Below, piece after piece: positions 16,072-26,383 of a DNA stretch of 64,000 bases. The stretch covers positions 6,324,001-6,388,000 of the forward strand of contig JASGIS010000001.1 of the NCBI GenBank assembly GCA_047601745.1, given 5' to 3'. The stretch's first letter is position 1. Each line of letters begins with the position of its first letter. Below the pieces are notes generated by a model. It was given only the letters and a program-made list of their open reading frames with translations, did not search any database and was not told where the DNA came from. This stretch comes from JAKPAM01 sp047601745. Its GTDB lineage: Bacteria; Pseudomonadota; Gammaproteobacteria; Burkholderiales; Burkholderiaceae_E. Position numbers and translations under genes: made by a program.

Positions 16072-16797
16072 ATGGCCGGCCATTCGAAATGGGCCAACAT
16101 CCAGCACCGCAAGAATCGACAGGATGAAAAACGCGGCAAGCTGTTCACGCGGCTGATCAAGGAGATCACCGTGGCCGCCAAACTCGGCGGCGGCGACATC
16201 GATACCAATCCCCGGCTTCGCCTGGCGGTCGACAAGGCCTCCGAAGCCAACATGCCGAAAGACACCGTGCAGCGCGCGATCTCGCGCGGCGCCGGCGGGA
16301 TGGAAGGGGTCCACTACGACGAGATCCGCTACGAAGGCTACGGCATCGGCGGCGCCGCGGTCATCGTCGACTGCATGACCGACAACCGCACGCGGACCGT
16401 CGCCGAGGTCCGGCACGCGTTCTCGAAGAACGGCGGCAACCTGGGCACCGACGGCTCGGTGGCGTTCCTGTTCGTGCACTGCGGCCAGTTCCTGTTCGCG
16501 CCCGGCACGTCCGAGGACCAGGTGATGGAAGTGGCGATCGAGGCCGGCGCCGACGACGTCGCGACCGACGACGAAGGCGGGATCGAGGTCACCTGCGCGC
16601 CGGCCGACTTCGCGGCGGTCAAGGCCGCGCTCGACGCGGCGGGCCTGAAGGCCGACGTCGCCGAGATCACGATGAAGCCGACGACCGAGACCGAGCTCGG
16701 CGGCGACGACGCGACCCGGATGCAGAAGCTGCTCGACGCGCTCGAGAACCTCGACGACGTGCAGCAGGTCTACACGAACGCCTCCTTCTCCGCCTAA
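16072..16797 (+). CDS. yebC: YebC/PmpR family protein
   Basis: A 241-residue YebC/PmpR family protein, full length. It opens with the invariant MAGHSKWANIQHRK, followed by KRGKLFTRLIKEI and the acidic C-terminal half (TDDEGGIEVTCAPADF). Recent work on the family (YebC/TACO1) points to relief of ribosome stalling at proline stretches; older work described DNA-binding regulators. CAGGAG lies 11 bases before ATG. First gene of a conserved run continuing with purD after 15 bases. It stands just upstream of hemF, which here has a long Pro-rich stretch. Confidence 0.97.
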   Translation: MAGHSKWANIQHRKNRQDEKRGKLFTRLIKEITVAAKLGGGDIDTNPRLRLAVDKASEANMPKDTVQRAISRGAGGMEGVHYDEIRYEGYGIGGAAVIVDCMTDNRTRTVAEVRHAFSKNGGNLGTDGSVAFLFVHCGQFLFAPGTSEDQVMEVAIEAGADDVATDDEGGIEVTCAPADFAAVKAALDAAGLKADVAEITMKPTTETELGGDDATRMQKLLDALENLDDVQQVYTNASFSA

Positions 16798-16812
16798 CCC
16801 GGTACTTATCCG

Positions 16813-18099
16813 ATGAAAATCCTGGTAGTAGGTTCAGGCGGACGCGAGCACGCGCTGGCCTGGCGGCTGAGTCAGTCCCCGCGCGTGCAGACGGTGTTCG
16901 TCGCGCCCGGCAACGGCGGGACGGCGCGCGATCCGAGCCTGAAGAACATGCCGATCAGCGCGCTCGAGACGCTGGCCGAGTTCGCGCGCAAGGAAGACGT
17001 CGCCTACACGGTCGTCGGCCCCGAGGGCCCGCTGGCGGCCGGCATCGTCGACCTGTTCCGCAAGAAGGGATTGAAGATCTTCGGACCGACGAAGGCCGCG
17101 GCCCAGCTCGAGGCGTCGAAGGACTTCGCGAAGGCGTTCATGAAGCGCCACAACATCCCGACCGCCGAATACCAGACGTTCACCGACGCGGCCGACGCGC
17201 ACGCGTACCTCGATGCGCGGGGCGCGCCGATCGTCATCAAGGCCGACGGGCTGGCCGCCGGCAAGGGCGTCGTCGTCGCGCAGAGCCTCGACGAAGCGCA
17301 TGCCGCGGTCGATGCGATGCTCGTCGACAACCGGATGGGCAAGGCGGGCGCGCGCGTCGTCATCGAGGAGTTCCTCGAAGGCGAGGAAGCCAGCTTCATC
17401 GTCATGGTCGACGGGCACAACGTGCTGACGCTGGCGTCGAGCCAGGACCACAAGCGCCTGCGCGACGGCGACCTGGGCCCGAACACCGGCGGCATGGGCG
17501 CGTATTCGCCGGCCCCGGTCATCACGCCGGCGATCCACGCGCGCGTGCTGCGCGAGGTCATCCAGCCGACGGTCCAGGGGATGGCGCGCGAAGGCGCGGT
17601 GTTCACCGGCTTCCTGTACGCAGGGTTGATGATCGACGCCAACGGCACGCCGAAGGTCCTCGAGTTCAACTGCCGGATGGGCGACCCCGAAACCCAGCCG
17701 ATCATGGCGCGCGTCAAGAGCGACTTCGCGACGGTGCTCGAGGCGGCGGTCGACGGCAAGCTCGACACGGTCGACATCGAATGGGATCGCCGCACCGCGC
17801 TCGGCGTGGTGCTGGCCGCAGACAACTACCCGGACGACCCGCGCAAGGGCGACCTGATCGAGGGCATCCCCGAGCAAGGCAACGCCGGTGCCGCCGACTG
17901 CCTGATCTTCCATGCGGGCACCACGCAGCGCGACGGCAAACTGCTGACCAACGGCGGCCGCGTGCTGTGCGTCACCGCGCTCGGCGATTCGGTCAAGATG
18001 GCCCAGGCCCGCGCGTACAAGGAGATCGAAGGGATCCGCTTCGCCGGCATGCAACTGCGCCACGACATCGGTCACCGCGCGATCCATCGCAAGCGCTGA
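16813..18099 (+). CDS. purD: Phosphoribosylamine--glycine ligase
   Basis: A 428-residue GAR synthetase (ATP-grasp), which joins 5-phosphoribosylamine and glycine using ATP in step two of purine synthesis; cytoplasmic. It opens MKILVVGSGGREHALAW, with the family's GPE (GPEGPLAAGI), the ATP-grasp region VIKADGLAAGKGVVVA (about 137-152), SSQDHKR (about 213-219) and the LEFNCRMGDPETQ signature (about 283-295). The stop overlaps the hemF start (TGATG). No strong ribosome site is seen before its ATG; probably translated from the yebC transcript. Confidence 0.97.
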   Translation: MKILVVGSGGREHALAWRLSQSPRVQTVFVAPGNGGTARDPSLKNMPISALETLAEFARKEDVAYTVVGPEGPLAAGIVDLFRKKGLKIFGPTKAAAQLEASKDFAKAFMKRHNIPTAEYQTFTDAADAHAYLDARGAPIVIKADGLAAGKGVVVAQSLDEAHAAVDAMLVDNRMGKAGARVVIEEFLEGEEASFIVMVDGHNVLTLASSQDHKRLRDGDLGPNTGGMGAYSPAPVITPAIHARVLREVIQPTVQGMAREGAVFTGFLYAGLMIDANGTPKVLEFNCRMGDPETQPIMARVKSDFATVLEAAVDGKLDTVDIEWDRRTALGVVLAADNYPDDPRKGDLIEGIPEQGNAGAADCLIFHAGTTQRDGKLLTNGGRVLCVTALGDSVKMAQARAYKEIEGIRFAGMQLRHDIGHRAIHRKR

Positions 18100-19175
18100 T
18101 GAGCACGCCCACCCCTCCGTCGTCCGGCACGCCGCCGTCCGCGTCCGGAACACCGCCGCCTTCGTCCGGCGCGCCGCCCCCCTCGTCCGGCACACCGCCG
18201 CCTTCGTCCGGCACGCCGCCCCCCTCGTCCGGCACACCGCCGCCTTCGTCCGGCACGCCGCCGCCCGCGTCGGCGCCGGCATCGGTGGACCTGGGCGCCG
18301 TCCGGACCTACCTGACCGGCCTGCAGGACCGGATCGTCGACGGCCTCGAACAGCTCGACGGGCTGAGCTTCCTGCGCGATCGCTGGGAGCGGCCCGAAGG
18401 CGGCGGCGGCGTCAGCCGCCTGCTCGAGCAGGGCAACGTCTTCGAGCGCGCCGGCATCGGCTTCTCTCACGTGCGCGGACAGCAGTTGCCGCCGTCGGCG
18501 ACCGCCAAGCGGCCCGAGCTGGCCAACCTGCCGTGGCAGGCGATGGGCGTATCGATGGTGCTGCATCCGCGCAACCCGTACGTGCCGACCGTGCACATGA
18601 ACGTGCGCTTCTTCATCGCCGAGGCCGCGACGCCGGTCTGGTGGTTCGGCGGCGGCATGGACCTGACGCCGTATTACGGCTTCGACGACGATGCGCGTCA
18701 TTTCCACTCGGTCTGCCGCGACGCGCTGGCGCCGTTCGGCGCCGACCTGTACCCGCGCTACAAGCGCTGGTGCGACGAGTATTTCTTCCTGCGTCACCGC
18801 AACGAGGCGCGCGGCGTCGGCGGCATCTTCTTCGACGACGTCGGCGAACCCGATTTCGCGACCGCTTTCGCGATGACGCGCAGCGTCGGCGACGCGTTCC
18901 TGCCCGCGTATTCGCCGATCGTCGAGCGCCGGCAGGCGCAGACCTACGGCGATCGCGAACGCGATTTCCAGGCCTATCGGCGCGGCCGCTACGTCGAGTT
19001 CAACCTGGTCTGGGATCGCGGCACGCATTTCGGGCTGCAATCGGGCGGCCGCACCGAGTCGATCCTGATGTCGATGCCGCCGATCGTGCGCTGGCGCTAC
19101 GACTGGCGGCCCGAACCCGGCACGCCCGAGGCGGAGCTGACCCGTCATTTCCTCGTCCCGCGCGACTGGGTCTGA
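18099..19175 (+). CDS. hemF: Oxygen-dependent coproporphyrinogen III oxidase with a Pro-rich N-terminal extension
   Basis: Oxidative decarboxylation of coproporphyrinogen III to protoporphyrinogen IX in haem synthesis. The catalytic core begins near residue 63 (DLGAVRTYLTGLQDRI) and has HMNVRFF, WWFGGGMDLTPYYGF (about 184-198), the conserved YFFLRHRNEARGVGG and EFNLVWDRGTHFGL. From ATG 18099 the protein is 358 residues, about 60 longer than usual; the extra part is seven copies of a 7-residue SSGTPPP-type repeat. A GTG at 18285 would give a normal-sized 296-residue enzyme, but it lacks a ribosome site, while ATG 18099 overlaps the purD stop and is thus coupled. I favour 18099 and flag the alternative. 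Confidence 0.93.
   Translation: MSTPTPPSSGTPPSASGTPPPSSGAPPPSSGTPPPSSGTPPPSSGTPPPSSGTPPPASAPASVDLGAVRTYLTGLQDRIVDGLEQLDGLSFLRDRWERPEGGGGVSRLLEQGNVFERAGIGFSHVRGQQLPPSATAKRPELANLPWQAMGVSMVLHPRNPYVPTVHMNVRFFIAEAATPVWWFGGGMDLTPYYGFDDDARHFHSVCRDALAPFGADLYPRYKRWCDEYFFLRHRNEARGVGGIFFDDVGEPDFATAFAMTRSVGDAFLPAYSPIVERRQAQTYGDRERDFQAYRRGRYVEFNLVWDRGTHFGLQSGGRTESILMSMPPIVRWRYDWRPEPGTPEAELTRHFLVPRDWV
18120..18266 (+). repeat. 21-bp tandem repeat, seven units, inside hemF
   Basis: Seven exact-length 21-base units (18120-18266), core TCGTCCGGCACNCCGCCGCC. Two unit types (ending CGCCT and CCCCC) alternate over the middle units, indicating a 42-base higher-order duplication. The period is a multiple of three, so copy-number changes would keep the frame. 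Confidence 0.85.
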
Positions 19176-19181
19176 ACACCG

Positions 19182-19913
19182 GTGAACCGGACGATCAACG
19201 ACGCGAGCGGCGGCGCCGACGAGGCCCGTCCGGACGATCGTCGGGCGACGCACGGCGGGCGACGCCGGATCGGGCTGCTCGGCGGCACGTTCGATCCGAT
19301 CCACGTCGCGCACCTGGCGCTGGCCGACTGGGCACGCGCCGAGCTGGCGCTCGACGAGGTCCGGCTGATCCCGACCGGCCGGTCCTGGCAGAAGGAAGCG
19401 GCCGGCGCCTCGGCCGCCGACCGTCTGCGGATGGCCGAGCTGGCCGCCGCCGACCGTCCGTGGCTGGTCGTCGACGGCCGGGAGACCCACCGCGCCGGCA
19501 GTACCTACACGATCGACACGCTGGCCGAACTGCGCGCCGAGCTGGGGCCCGAACCGGCGCTGGTCTGGCTGCTCGGCAGCGACCAGTTGCACAACCTGTC
19601 GACCTGGCACCGCTACGAATCGCTGACCTCGTACGCGCATCTGGCCGTCACGCAGCGCGAGCGCGTCGCGCTGCGCGACTTTCCGCCGCCCGTCGAGGCG
19701 CTGCTGGCGCGGTACGGCGCGCAGACGCTGCCCGATGCGCCCTGCGGGTCGATCGTATTCTTCCGGATGCCGGCGCTGCCGGTCTCGGGCACCGTGCTGC
19801 GCCGGCGGCTGGCCGCCGGCGAACGGCCGCGCGAACTGGTTCCGGGTCCGGTTCTCGACTATATTGACCAGGCCGGCCTGTATCGGCGCGGCGCGGGCGC
19901 CGAGCAACGCTGA
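19182..19913 (+). CDS. nadD: Nicotinate-nucleotide adenylyltransferase
   Basis: A 243-residue NaMN adenylyltransferase, which makes nicotinate adenine dinucleotide in NAD synthesis. The nucleotidyltransferase signature GGTFDPIHVAHL is at 34-45, WLLGSDQLHNLSTWHRYE is the second family block, and the C-terminal ATP loop is SGTVLRRRLAAG (usual SST). The first ~28 residues are an Asp/Arg/Gly-rich extension with no known role. GTG 19182 is 6 bases after the hemF stop; no in-frame ATG lies between it and the core. Confidence 0.95.
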   Translation: MNRTINDASGGADEARPDDRRATHGGRRRIGLLGGTFDPIHVAHLALADWARAELALDEVRLIPTGRSWQKEAAGASAADRLRMAELAAADRPWLVVDGRETHRAGSTYTIDTLAELRAELGPEPALVWLLGSDQLHNLSTWHRYESLTSYAHLAVTQRERVALRDFPPPVEALLARYGAQTLPDAPCGSIVFFRMPALPVSGTVLRRRLAAGERPRELVPGPVLDYIDQAGLYRRGAGAEQR

Positions 19914-19941
19914 AGCGCCCTTCCCCTTTTCCAAGGATTCG

Positions 19942-20424
19942 ATGGAACTACGCAAGCTACAACGTCTGGTCGTCGACGCGCTCGAAGACGTCAAGGGCCA
20001 GGACATCCAGGTCTTCAACACCGAAGCGCTGACCGACCAGTTCGACCGAGTCGTGCTGGTCAGCGGCACGTCCAACCGCCAGACCCGTGCGCTGGCCTCG
20101 CATGTCCGCGACAAGGTCAAGGCCGCCGGCGGCGACGTCGTGTCGATCGAAGGCGAGGAGACCGGCGAATGGGTGCTGATCGATCTGGCCGACATCGTCG
20201 TCCACGTCATGCAGCCGGCGATCCGGGCCTACTACAACCTCGAGGAGCTGTGGGGCGGCAAGCCGGTCCGCGTGAAGCTGGGCGCCCCGTCGCGCGCGCA
20301 GCCGGCCGCCGCGGCAGACCCGCGCCCGCTCGAGGACGAGGCCGATCCGCCGCGCGTGCGCACGCCCCGTCCGCGCACCTCGCGCGCCCCGCGGACCGCC
20401 CGCGCGCCGCGAACCGGCGCTTGA
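19942..20424 (+). CDS. rsfS: Ribosome silencing factor
   Basis: A 160-residue RsfS/Iojap family protein, which binds ribosomal protein uL14 and blocks subunit joining when cells are starved. The core (residues 1-110) starts MELRKLQRLVVDALEDVKG, has SGTSNRQTRALASHVRD, GEETGEWVLIDLADIVVHVM and YYNLEELWG. A basic Pro/Arg-rich tail of about 45 residues (RTPRPRTSRAPRTARAP) follows, longer than in E. coli but common in Burkholderiales. AAGGA precedes the ATG at 19942. Confidence 0.95.
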   Translation: MELRKLQRLVVDALEDVKGQDIQVFNTEALTDQFDRVVLVSGTSNRQTRALASHVRDKVKAAGGDVVSIEGEETGEWVLIDLADIVVHVMQPAIRAYYNLEELWGGKPVRVKLGAPSRAQPAAAADPRPLEDEADPPRVRTPRPRTSRAPRTARAPRTGA

Positions 20425-20464
20425 CCGGCGCTGGCAGCCCGGCGGTGCCGATCCGGATCGCGCC

Positions 20465-20504
20465 ATGCTGATCCGGGCAGTCCGATGCTGATCCGGATCG
20501 TCGC
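20465..20504 (+). repeat. 20-bp duplication around the rlmH start
   Basis: The rlmH start context ATGCTGATCCGG occurs at 20485 and again 20 bases upstream at 20465. The upstream copy is out of frame and opens an 8-codon frame ending just after the true start. Confidence 0.6.
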
Positions 20505-20955
20505 GGTCGGTACCCGGATGCCTGCCTGGGTCGATCAGGCCGTCGGCGACTACGGCGGCCGCTTTCCGCCCGATTTCACGATCGAGTGGAAGGAGATCAA
20601 GGCCGAGCCGCGCGGCGCCAGCGGCTCGCCGGCCGCCTGGATGACGCGCGAGGCCGCCCGCATCCGGCAGGCGCTGCCGGCAGGCGCCACCGTCGTCGCG
20701 CTCGACGAGCGCGGCCGCGACCTGGACACGCGCGCGCTGGCCGACCGGCTGGCCCGCTGGCGCGACGCCGCCCGGCCGCTGGCGATCGTCATCGGCGGCC
20801 CGGACGGACTGGACGCCGACTTCAAGGCGCAGGCCGACGAACGGATCCGGCTGTCGAGCCTGACGCTCGCGCATCCGCTGGTGCGGGTCGTGCTGGCCGA
20901 GCAATTGTTCCGCGCCTGGTCGATCCTGGCCAATCACCCGTACCACCGCGCATGA
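20485..20955 (+). CDS. rlmH: 23S rRNA (pseudouridine(1915)-N3)-methyltransferase
   Basis: A 156-residue SPOUT-fold methyltransferase that modifies pseudouridine 1915 in helix 69 of 23S rRNA. The start MLIRIVAVGTRMPAWVDQAV, central LDERGRDLDT and the knot segment FVIGGPDG-like IVIGGPDGLD (about 101-110), with the terminal LRAWSILANHPYHR-like RAWSILANHPYHR, are diagnostic. Full length. Its TGA overlaps the maf ATG (20952-20955). RsfS and RlmH are neighbours in most proteobacteria. Confidence 0.97.
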   Translation: MLIRIVAVGTRMPAWVDQAVGDYGGRFPPDFTIEWKEIKAEPRGASGSPAAWMTREAARIRQALPAGATVVALDERGRDLDTRALADRLARWRDAARPLAIVIGGPDGLDADFKAQADERIRLSSLTLAHPLVRVVLAEQLFRAWSILANHPYHRA

Positions 20956-21617
20956 CCGACGGCACGATGCCCCCTTCGCCACCCGCCTGCCCGCCGCCAT
21001 CGCCGCTGTCCGACGGCACCGCTGCGTTCGTCTGGCTCGCGTCGCGCAGCCCGCGGCGGCGCGAACTGCTGACCCAGCTCGGCGTGCGGCACGAACTGCT
21101 GCTGGCCGGGCCCGGCGAAGACGACGAGGCGCTCGAGGCGCTGCGCGACGACGAATCGCCGAACGACTACGTCGCGCGCGTGACGCTGGCCAAGCTGCGG
21201 GTCGCCCGCGAGCGCCTGCACGCCCGCGGGCTGGCGCCGGCGCCGATCCTGGCGGCGGACACGACGGTGGCGATCGGCGGACGGATCCTCGGCAAGCCGG
21301 CCGACGCCGACGACGCGCGACGGATTCTTGCGCTGCTGTCGGGCCGCACGCACCGGGTACTGACCAGCGTGGCCGTCGCCGTCGGCGCCACCCGCGTGCG
21401 CCAGGCGATCAGCGTGTCGCGCGTTCGCTTCGACCGGCTCGACGCGGCCGAGATCGACCGCTACGTCGCCTCCGGCGAACCGTTCGACAAGGCCGGCGCC
21501 TACGGAATCCAGGGTGCGGCGGCCGCCTTCGTGCGACGGATCGAGGGTAGCTACTCGGGTATCATGGGCTTACCCCTTTACGAGACACGGAAGCTGCTGC
21601 GCGTCGGGACACGGTGA
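20952..21617 (+). CDS. maf: Maf family nucleotide pyrophosphatase
   Basis: A 221-residue Maf/HAM1-like pyrophosphatase that hydrolyses non-canonical or modified nucleoside triphosphates. After a Pro-rich start of about 24 residues (MTDGTMPPSPPACPPPSP) comes the family block LASRSPRRRELL, then ADTTVAIGGRILGKP (catalytic Asp) and the terminal EGSYSGIMGLPLYET. ATGA overlap with rlmH supports the start despite the unusual Pro-rich leader. Members of this position in Burkholderiales are usually the dTTP/UTP-type Maf. Confidence 0.93.
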   Translation: MTDGTMPPSPPACPPPSPLSDGTAAFVWLASRSPRRRELLTQLGVRHELLLAGPGEDDEALEALRDDESPNDYVARVTLAKLRVARERLHARGLAPAPILAADTTVAIGGRILGKPADADDARRILALLSGRTHRVLTSVAVAVGATRVRQAISVSRVRFDRLDAAEIDRYVASGEPFDKAGAYGIQGAAAAFVRRIEGSYSGIMGLPLYETRKLLRVGTR

Positions 21618-21672
21618 TCGATCGGCGATCAGCTCGCCCCCGGGTCGATTCGCGCCGCGGGCGGCCATCACG

Positions 21673-23151
<1,479 letters not shown>

Positions 23152-23204
23152 CGGGCTCTCCTCGGTGTGATGCACCGGGGGTGGCGATCGGCGCGATGGA
23201 ATTC

Positions 23205-23242
23205 TGGAAACATCAGTTTCCATCGAGAAAGTCGGCTTTCTT
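23205..23242 (+). other. Two adjacent hairpins downstream of rng
   Basis: TGGAAAC/GTTTCCA with a 4-base loop (23205-23222), followed at once by AGAAAG/CTTTCT with a TCGG loop (23226-23241). No long T-run follows, so function as terminator or as a leader structure of cysK is open. A 31-codon frame (23196-23291) covers the same bases but has no supporting evidence. Confidence 0.4.
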
Positions 23243-23358
23243 CATGGAGATTCATATCGAATTCGCCGCATGGGCCGAGCGCAAGCTCTGATATGCCCCG
23301 CCCCGCCGGATCCGTGTAGGCTGTCGAACCCCGTTCATCCGTTGCCAGGAGAGATTCC

Positions 23359-24276
<918 letters not shown>

Positions 24277-24324
24277 TCGGCAGCACGCGAGCATTCGCAT
24301 TCGGAGCCCTGCGCCGCGGCGCGG

Positions 24325-24434
24325 GCCGAACCGCATGCGGTGCCACACGAAGCGGCACCGGCGCGAACCGCAGGCAAAGCCGTACGAAGGCGGCATCGGC
24401 CGAACCGCATGCGGTGCCACGGGAAGCGGCGCGG
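24325..24434. repeat. 36-38-bp tandem repeat, three units, with internal palindrome
   Basis: Units 24325-24360, 24361-24398 and 24399-24434. Units one and three share GCCGAACCGCATGCGGTGCC and differ in a few bases after it; unit two is more diverged. ACCGCATGCGGT in units one and three is a perfect 12-base palindrome. Lies between cysK and the superoxide dismutase gene. Confidence 0.75.
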
Positions 24435-24538
24435 GTCGAAACCCGCGCGCGCGTCGAGGTTGTTGGCGGTCGATTTGTAAATACGAGTGATTGGCGTTCC
24501 AATATGGAAGACTCGCCAACCCTGCTCCGGAGACGCCG

Positions 24539-25150
24539 ATGGCTCACACGCTGCCCCCCCTTCCCTATGCACCCGAAGCGCTCGAACCGTGGATCGATAC
24601 GCTGACGATGCAGATCCACCATCAGCGCCATCATCAGACCTACATCAACAACCTGAACGCCGCGCTGCAGGGATCGGGGATGGAGGACGAGCCGGTCGAG
24701 TCGCTGCTGAAGAAGATCGACTCGCTGCCCGAATCGCTGCGCAACGCCGTGCGCAACCAGGGCGGCGGCCATGCGAACCACAGCCTGTTCTGGACGGTGA
24801 TGAGCCCGCGCTTCGACCAGTCTCCGAGCCCGGCGCTGGCGGCCGCGATCGACGCCGATCTCGGCGGCTTCGACGCGTTCAAGACCGCGTTCACGCAGGC
24901 GGCGGTCTCGCGCTTCGGCAGCGGCTGGGCCTGGCTGAGCGTGACGCCGGCCGGCAAGCTGGTCGTCGAGAGCTCGGCCAACCAGGACAGCCCGCTGATG
25001 CAAGGCAATACGCCGGTGCTGGGCCTGGACGTCTGGGAGCACGCGTACTACCTGAAGTACCAGAACAAACGGCCCGACTACATCGCGGCGTTCTACCACG
25101 TGATCGACTGGGCCGAGGTCGAGCGGCGCTGGCAGGCGGCGCGCACCTGA
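24539..25150 (+). CDS. sodA: Superoxide dismutase, manganese-type by sequence
   Basis: A 203-residue Fe/Mn superoxide dismutase, converting superoxide to oxygen and peroxide. Metal ligands are His27, His81, Asp164 and His168 (DVWEHAYY signature). The Mn/cambialistic pattern is seen: GGGHANHSLFW near 75-85, and the outer-sphere Gln comes from the second domain (Gln149 in ANQDSPL) rather than from the first-domain helix as in Fe enzymes. It starts at ATG 24539 after CGGAGA, the frame upstream being open but without a site. No signal peptide, so cytoplasmic. An AT-rich stretch at 24470-24510 probably holds its promoter. Confidence 0.93.
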   Translation: MAHTLPPLPYAPEALEPWIDTLTMQIHHQRHHQTYINNLNAALQGSGMEDEPVESLLKKIDSLPESLRNAVRNQGGGHANHSLFWTVMSPRFDQSPSPALAAAIDADLGGFDAFKTAFTQAAVSRFGSGWAWLSVTPAGKLVVESSANQDSPLMQGNTPVLGLDVWEHAYYLKYQNKRPDYIAAFYHVIDWAEVERRWQAART

Positions 25151-25178
25151 GAATCTGAGACGCCGCGAGCCTCTCAGG
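25146..25178 (+). other. Hairpin overlapping the end of the superoxide dismutase gene
   Basis: CCTGAGA (25146-25152, includes the stop) and TCTCAGG (25172-25178), or alternatively CTGAGA (25155-25160) with TCTCAG. Terminator-like position between convergent genes, but no T-run. Confidence 0.3.
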
Positions 25179-25203
25179 CTGCCGACGGACCCGGCCGGCC
25201 CGC

Positions 25204-26184
25204 TCAGCGGCCGGCCGCCTTTTCCTTGACCAGCCGCAGTTGCGCGGCCATGCGCAGGCCTTCGAGCTGCTTGCGCAGGCCGGTCGGGTCGACGAGGACG
25301 TTGACGACCCCGGGACCGCGGTGCAGATTGAGCTGCGCGCGCTCGGTCTGTCCGTTCGAGAACGCGTGCGTGCTCAGGTGCACGGTGACCGGATCGCGTT
25401 CGCGCGCCGTCATCGCCTCGATCCGCTCGATGCTGGCGATGTAGGCCGCCACCTGCGCCGAGCTTTCGATCGCGTTGAGCCCCAGCCCGCCGATCGTGAT
25501 CGCCTGGTAGGTCTGCCCGCCGTCGCGGACCGGGTAGCTGAACGACGCCGTCCCCATCGTGTGCCCGGGCGTCTCGTAGACGATGAACGGCACGCCGCCG
25601 ACGACGAAGCGCTCGCCGTCCCGGGCGACGACGTCACGGTCGATCATCTGCCAAGCGCCCGGCGTGCCGGCCGAGGCCGCTGCCGACTGCGCGGCTTCGT
25701 CCCAGCCGCGCTGCGTCATGACGAAGCGCGCCTTCGGCGCCAGCGGCTTGAGCCGGTACGCGCCGCCGGCATGATCGAAGTGGCCGTGCGTGATCAGCAC
25801 GAGCCGTACCTCGGCCGGGTCGATGCCGACTCGGCGCAGGTTGCCTAGCCAGGTGTCGACGTGCGGCTCGTGCACGGTATCGATCAGCACGACGCCCTCG
25901 GCCGTTCGGATCGCATAAGCGGATACCCAGCAGACGCCGACCTGCCACACGCCGTCGAAGACCTGATACGGCGCGATCGCCTGCGCGCGCGGATCGAATA
26001 TCCATCGGCGAAGACCGGGATCGATCGCGCCGCCGTTGACCACGTTGTCGAACGCCTCGGCGATCCGGTCGGACGGGCAGCCGTCGAAACGAGGCTCGGC
26101 CGAGCCGGACGCGTCCTGGCCGTGGGACAGCGTGGTCAGGGCGGCCAGCAGGCCGGCGATCAGCACTCGATGCGCGTTCTTCAA
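25204..26184 (-). CDS. Secreted metallo-beta-lactamase-fold hydrolase
   Basis: A 326-residue MBL-fold enzyme. MKNAHRVLIAGLLAALTTLS is a convincing signal peptide, placing it in the periplasm. Zinc ligands are His133, His135, Asp137, His138 in HGHFDHAGG, the His in ETPGHTMG, and a late His in LSTHAFSNG. The ensemble resembles subclass B3 beta-lactamases and related lactonases; whether it acts on beta-lactams is uncertain. The start is TTG 26184, taken because the signal peptide requires it and a stop lies just upstream; it has no clear ribosome site. An intrinsic terminator ends 12 bases upstream, so either a separate promoter within that region or read-through must feed this gene. Confidence 0.83.
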   Translation of the reverse strand: MKNAHRVLIAGLLAALTTLSHGQDASGSAEPRFDGCPSDRIAEAFDNVVNGGAIDPGLRRWIFDPRAQAIAPYQVFDGVWQVGVCWVSAYAIRTAEGVVLIDTVHEPHVDTWLGNLRRVGIDPAEVRLVLITHGHFDHAGGAYRLKPLAPKARFVMTQRGWDEAAQSAAASAGTPGAWQMIDRDVVARDGERFVVGGVPFIVYETPGHTMGTASFSYPVRDGGQTYQAITIGGLGLNAIESSAQVAAYIASIERIEAMTARERDPVTVHLSTHAFSNGQTERAQLNLHRGPGVVNVLVDPTGLRKQLEGLRMAAQLRLVKEKAAGR

Positions 26185-26196
26185 GACCGTTCACGC

Positions 26197-26217
26197 AAAA
26201 AAAGCCCGCGCGCGGGC
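26197..26217 (-). terminator. Intrinsic terminator (minus strand)
   Basis: On the minus strand a GCCCGCGCGCGGGC palindrome (26217-26204) is followed by seven T (26203-26197). The best intrinsic terminator in the window. It would end transcripts from the thioredoxin-like/FtsH-like genes, just before the MBL-fold gene. The 166 bases between the thioredoxin stop and the hairpin include a second stem, GAGGGAT/ATCCCTC. Confidence 0.7.
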
Positions 26218-26383
26218 GCGGACCGAACCCACCGAGTACGGCGGGGAGGAGACAAACGAGGGATGGCGCACCCGTGGACCCGAATCCCTCCAGCCATCCG
26301 TGTCTGCCAGTTTAGGAGATCCTTTCCGGACACGATGCCGAACGACATCGCGCGCGTTCCGGGAACGATGGACGGCGGCCGGG

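Noticed and set aside
18120..18266. CRISPR-like repeat array
   Set aside because: Units are contiguous without spacers, 21 bp, and in frame with HemF. It is a tandem repeat.
23196..23291. 31-codon frame between rng and cysK
   Set aside because: No ribosome site or homology; its bases are better explained by the two hairpins.
26255..26300. tRNA-like 3' half (GACCCGAATCCC around a T-arm-like loop)
   Set aside because: No matching anticodon arm, D-arm or CCA end and no paired acceptor could be found. Considered part of the stem region before the terminator.
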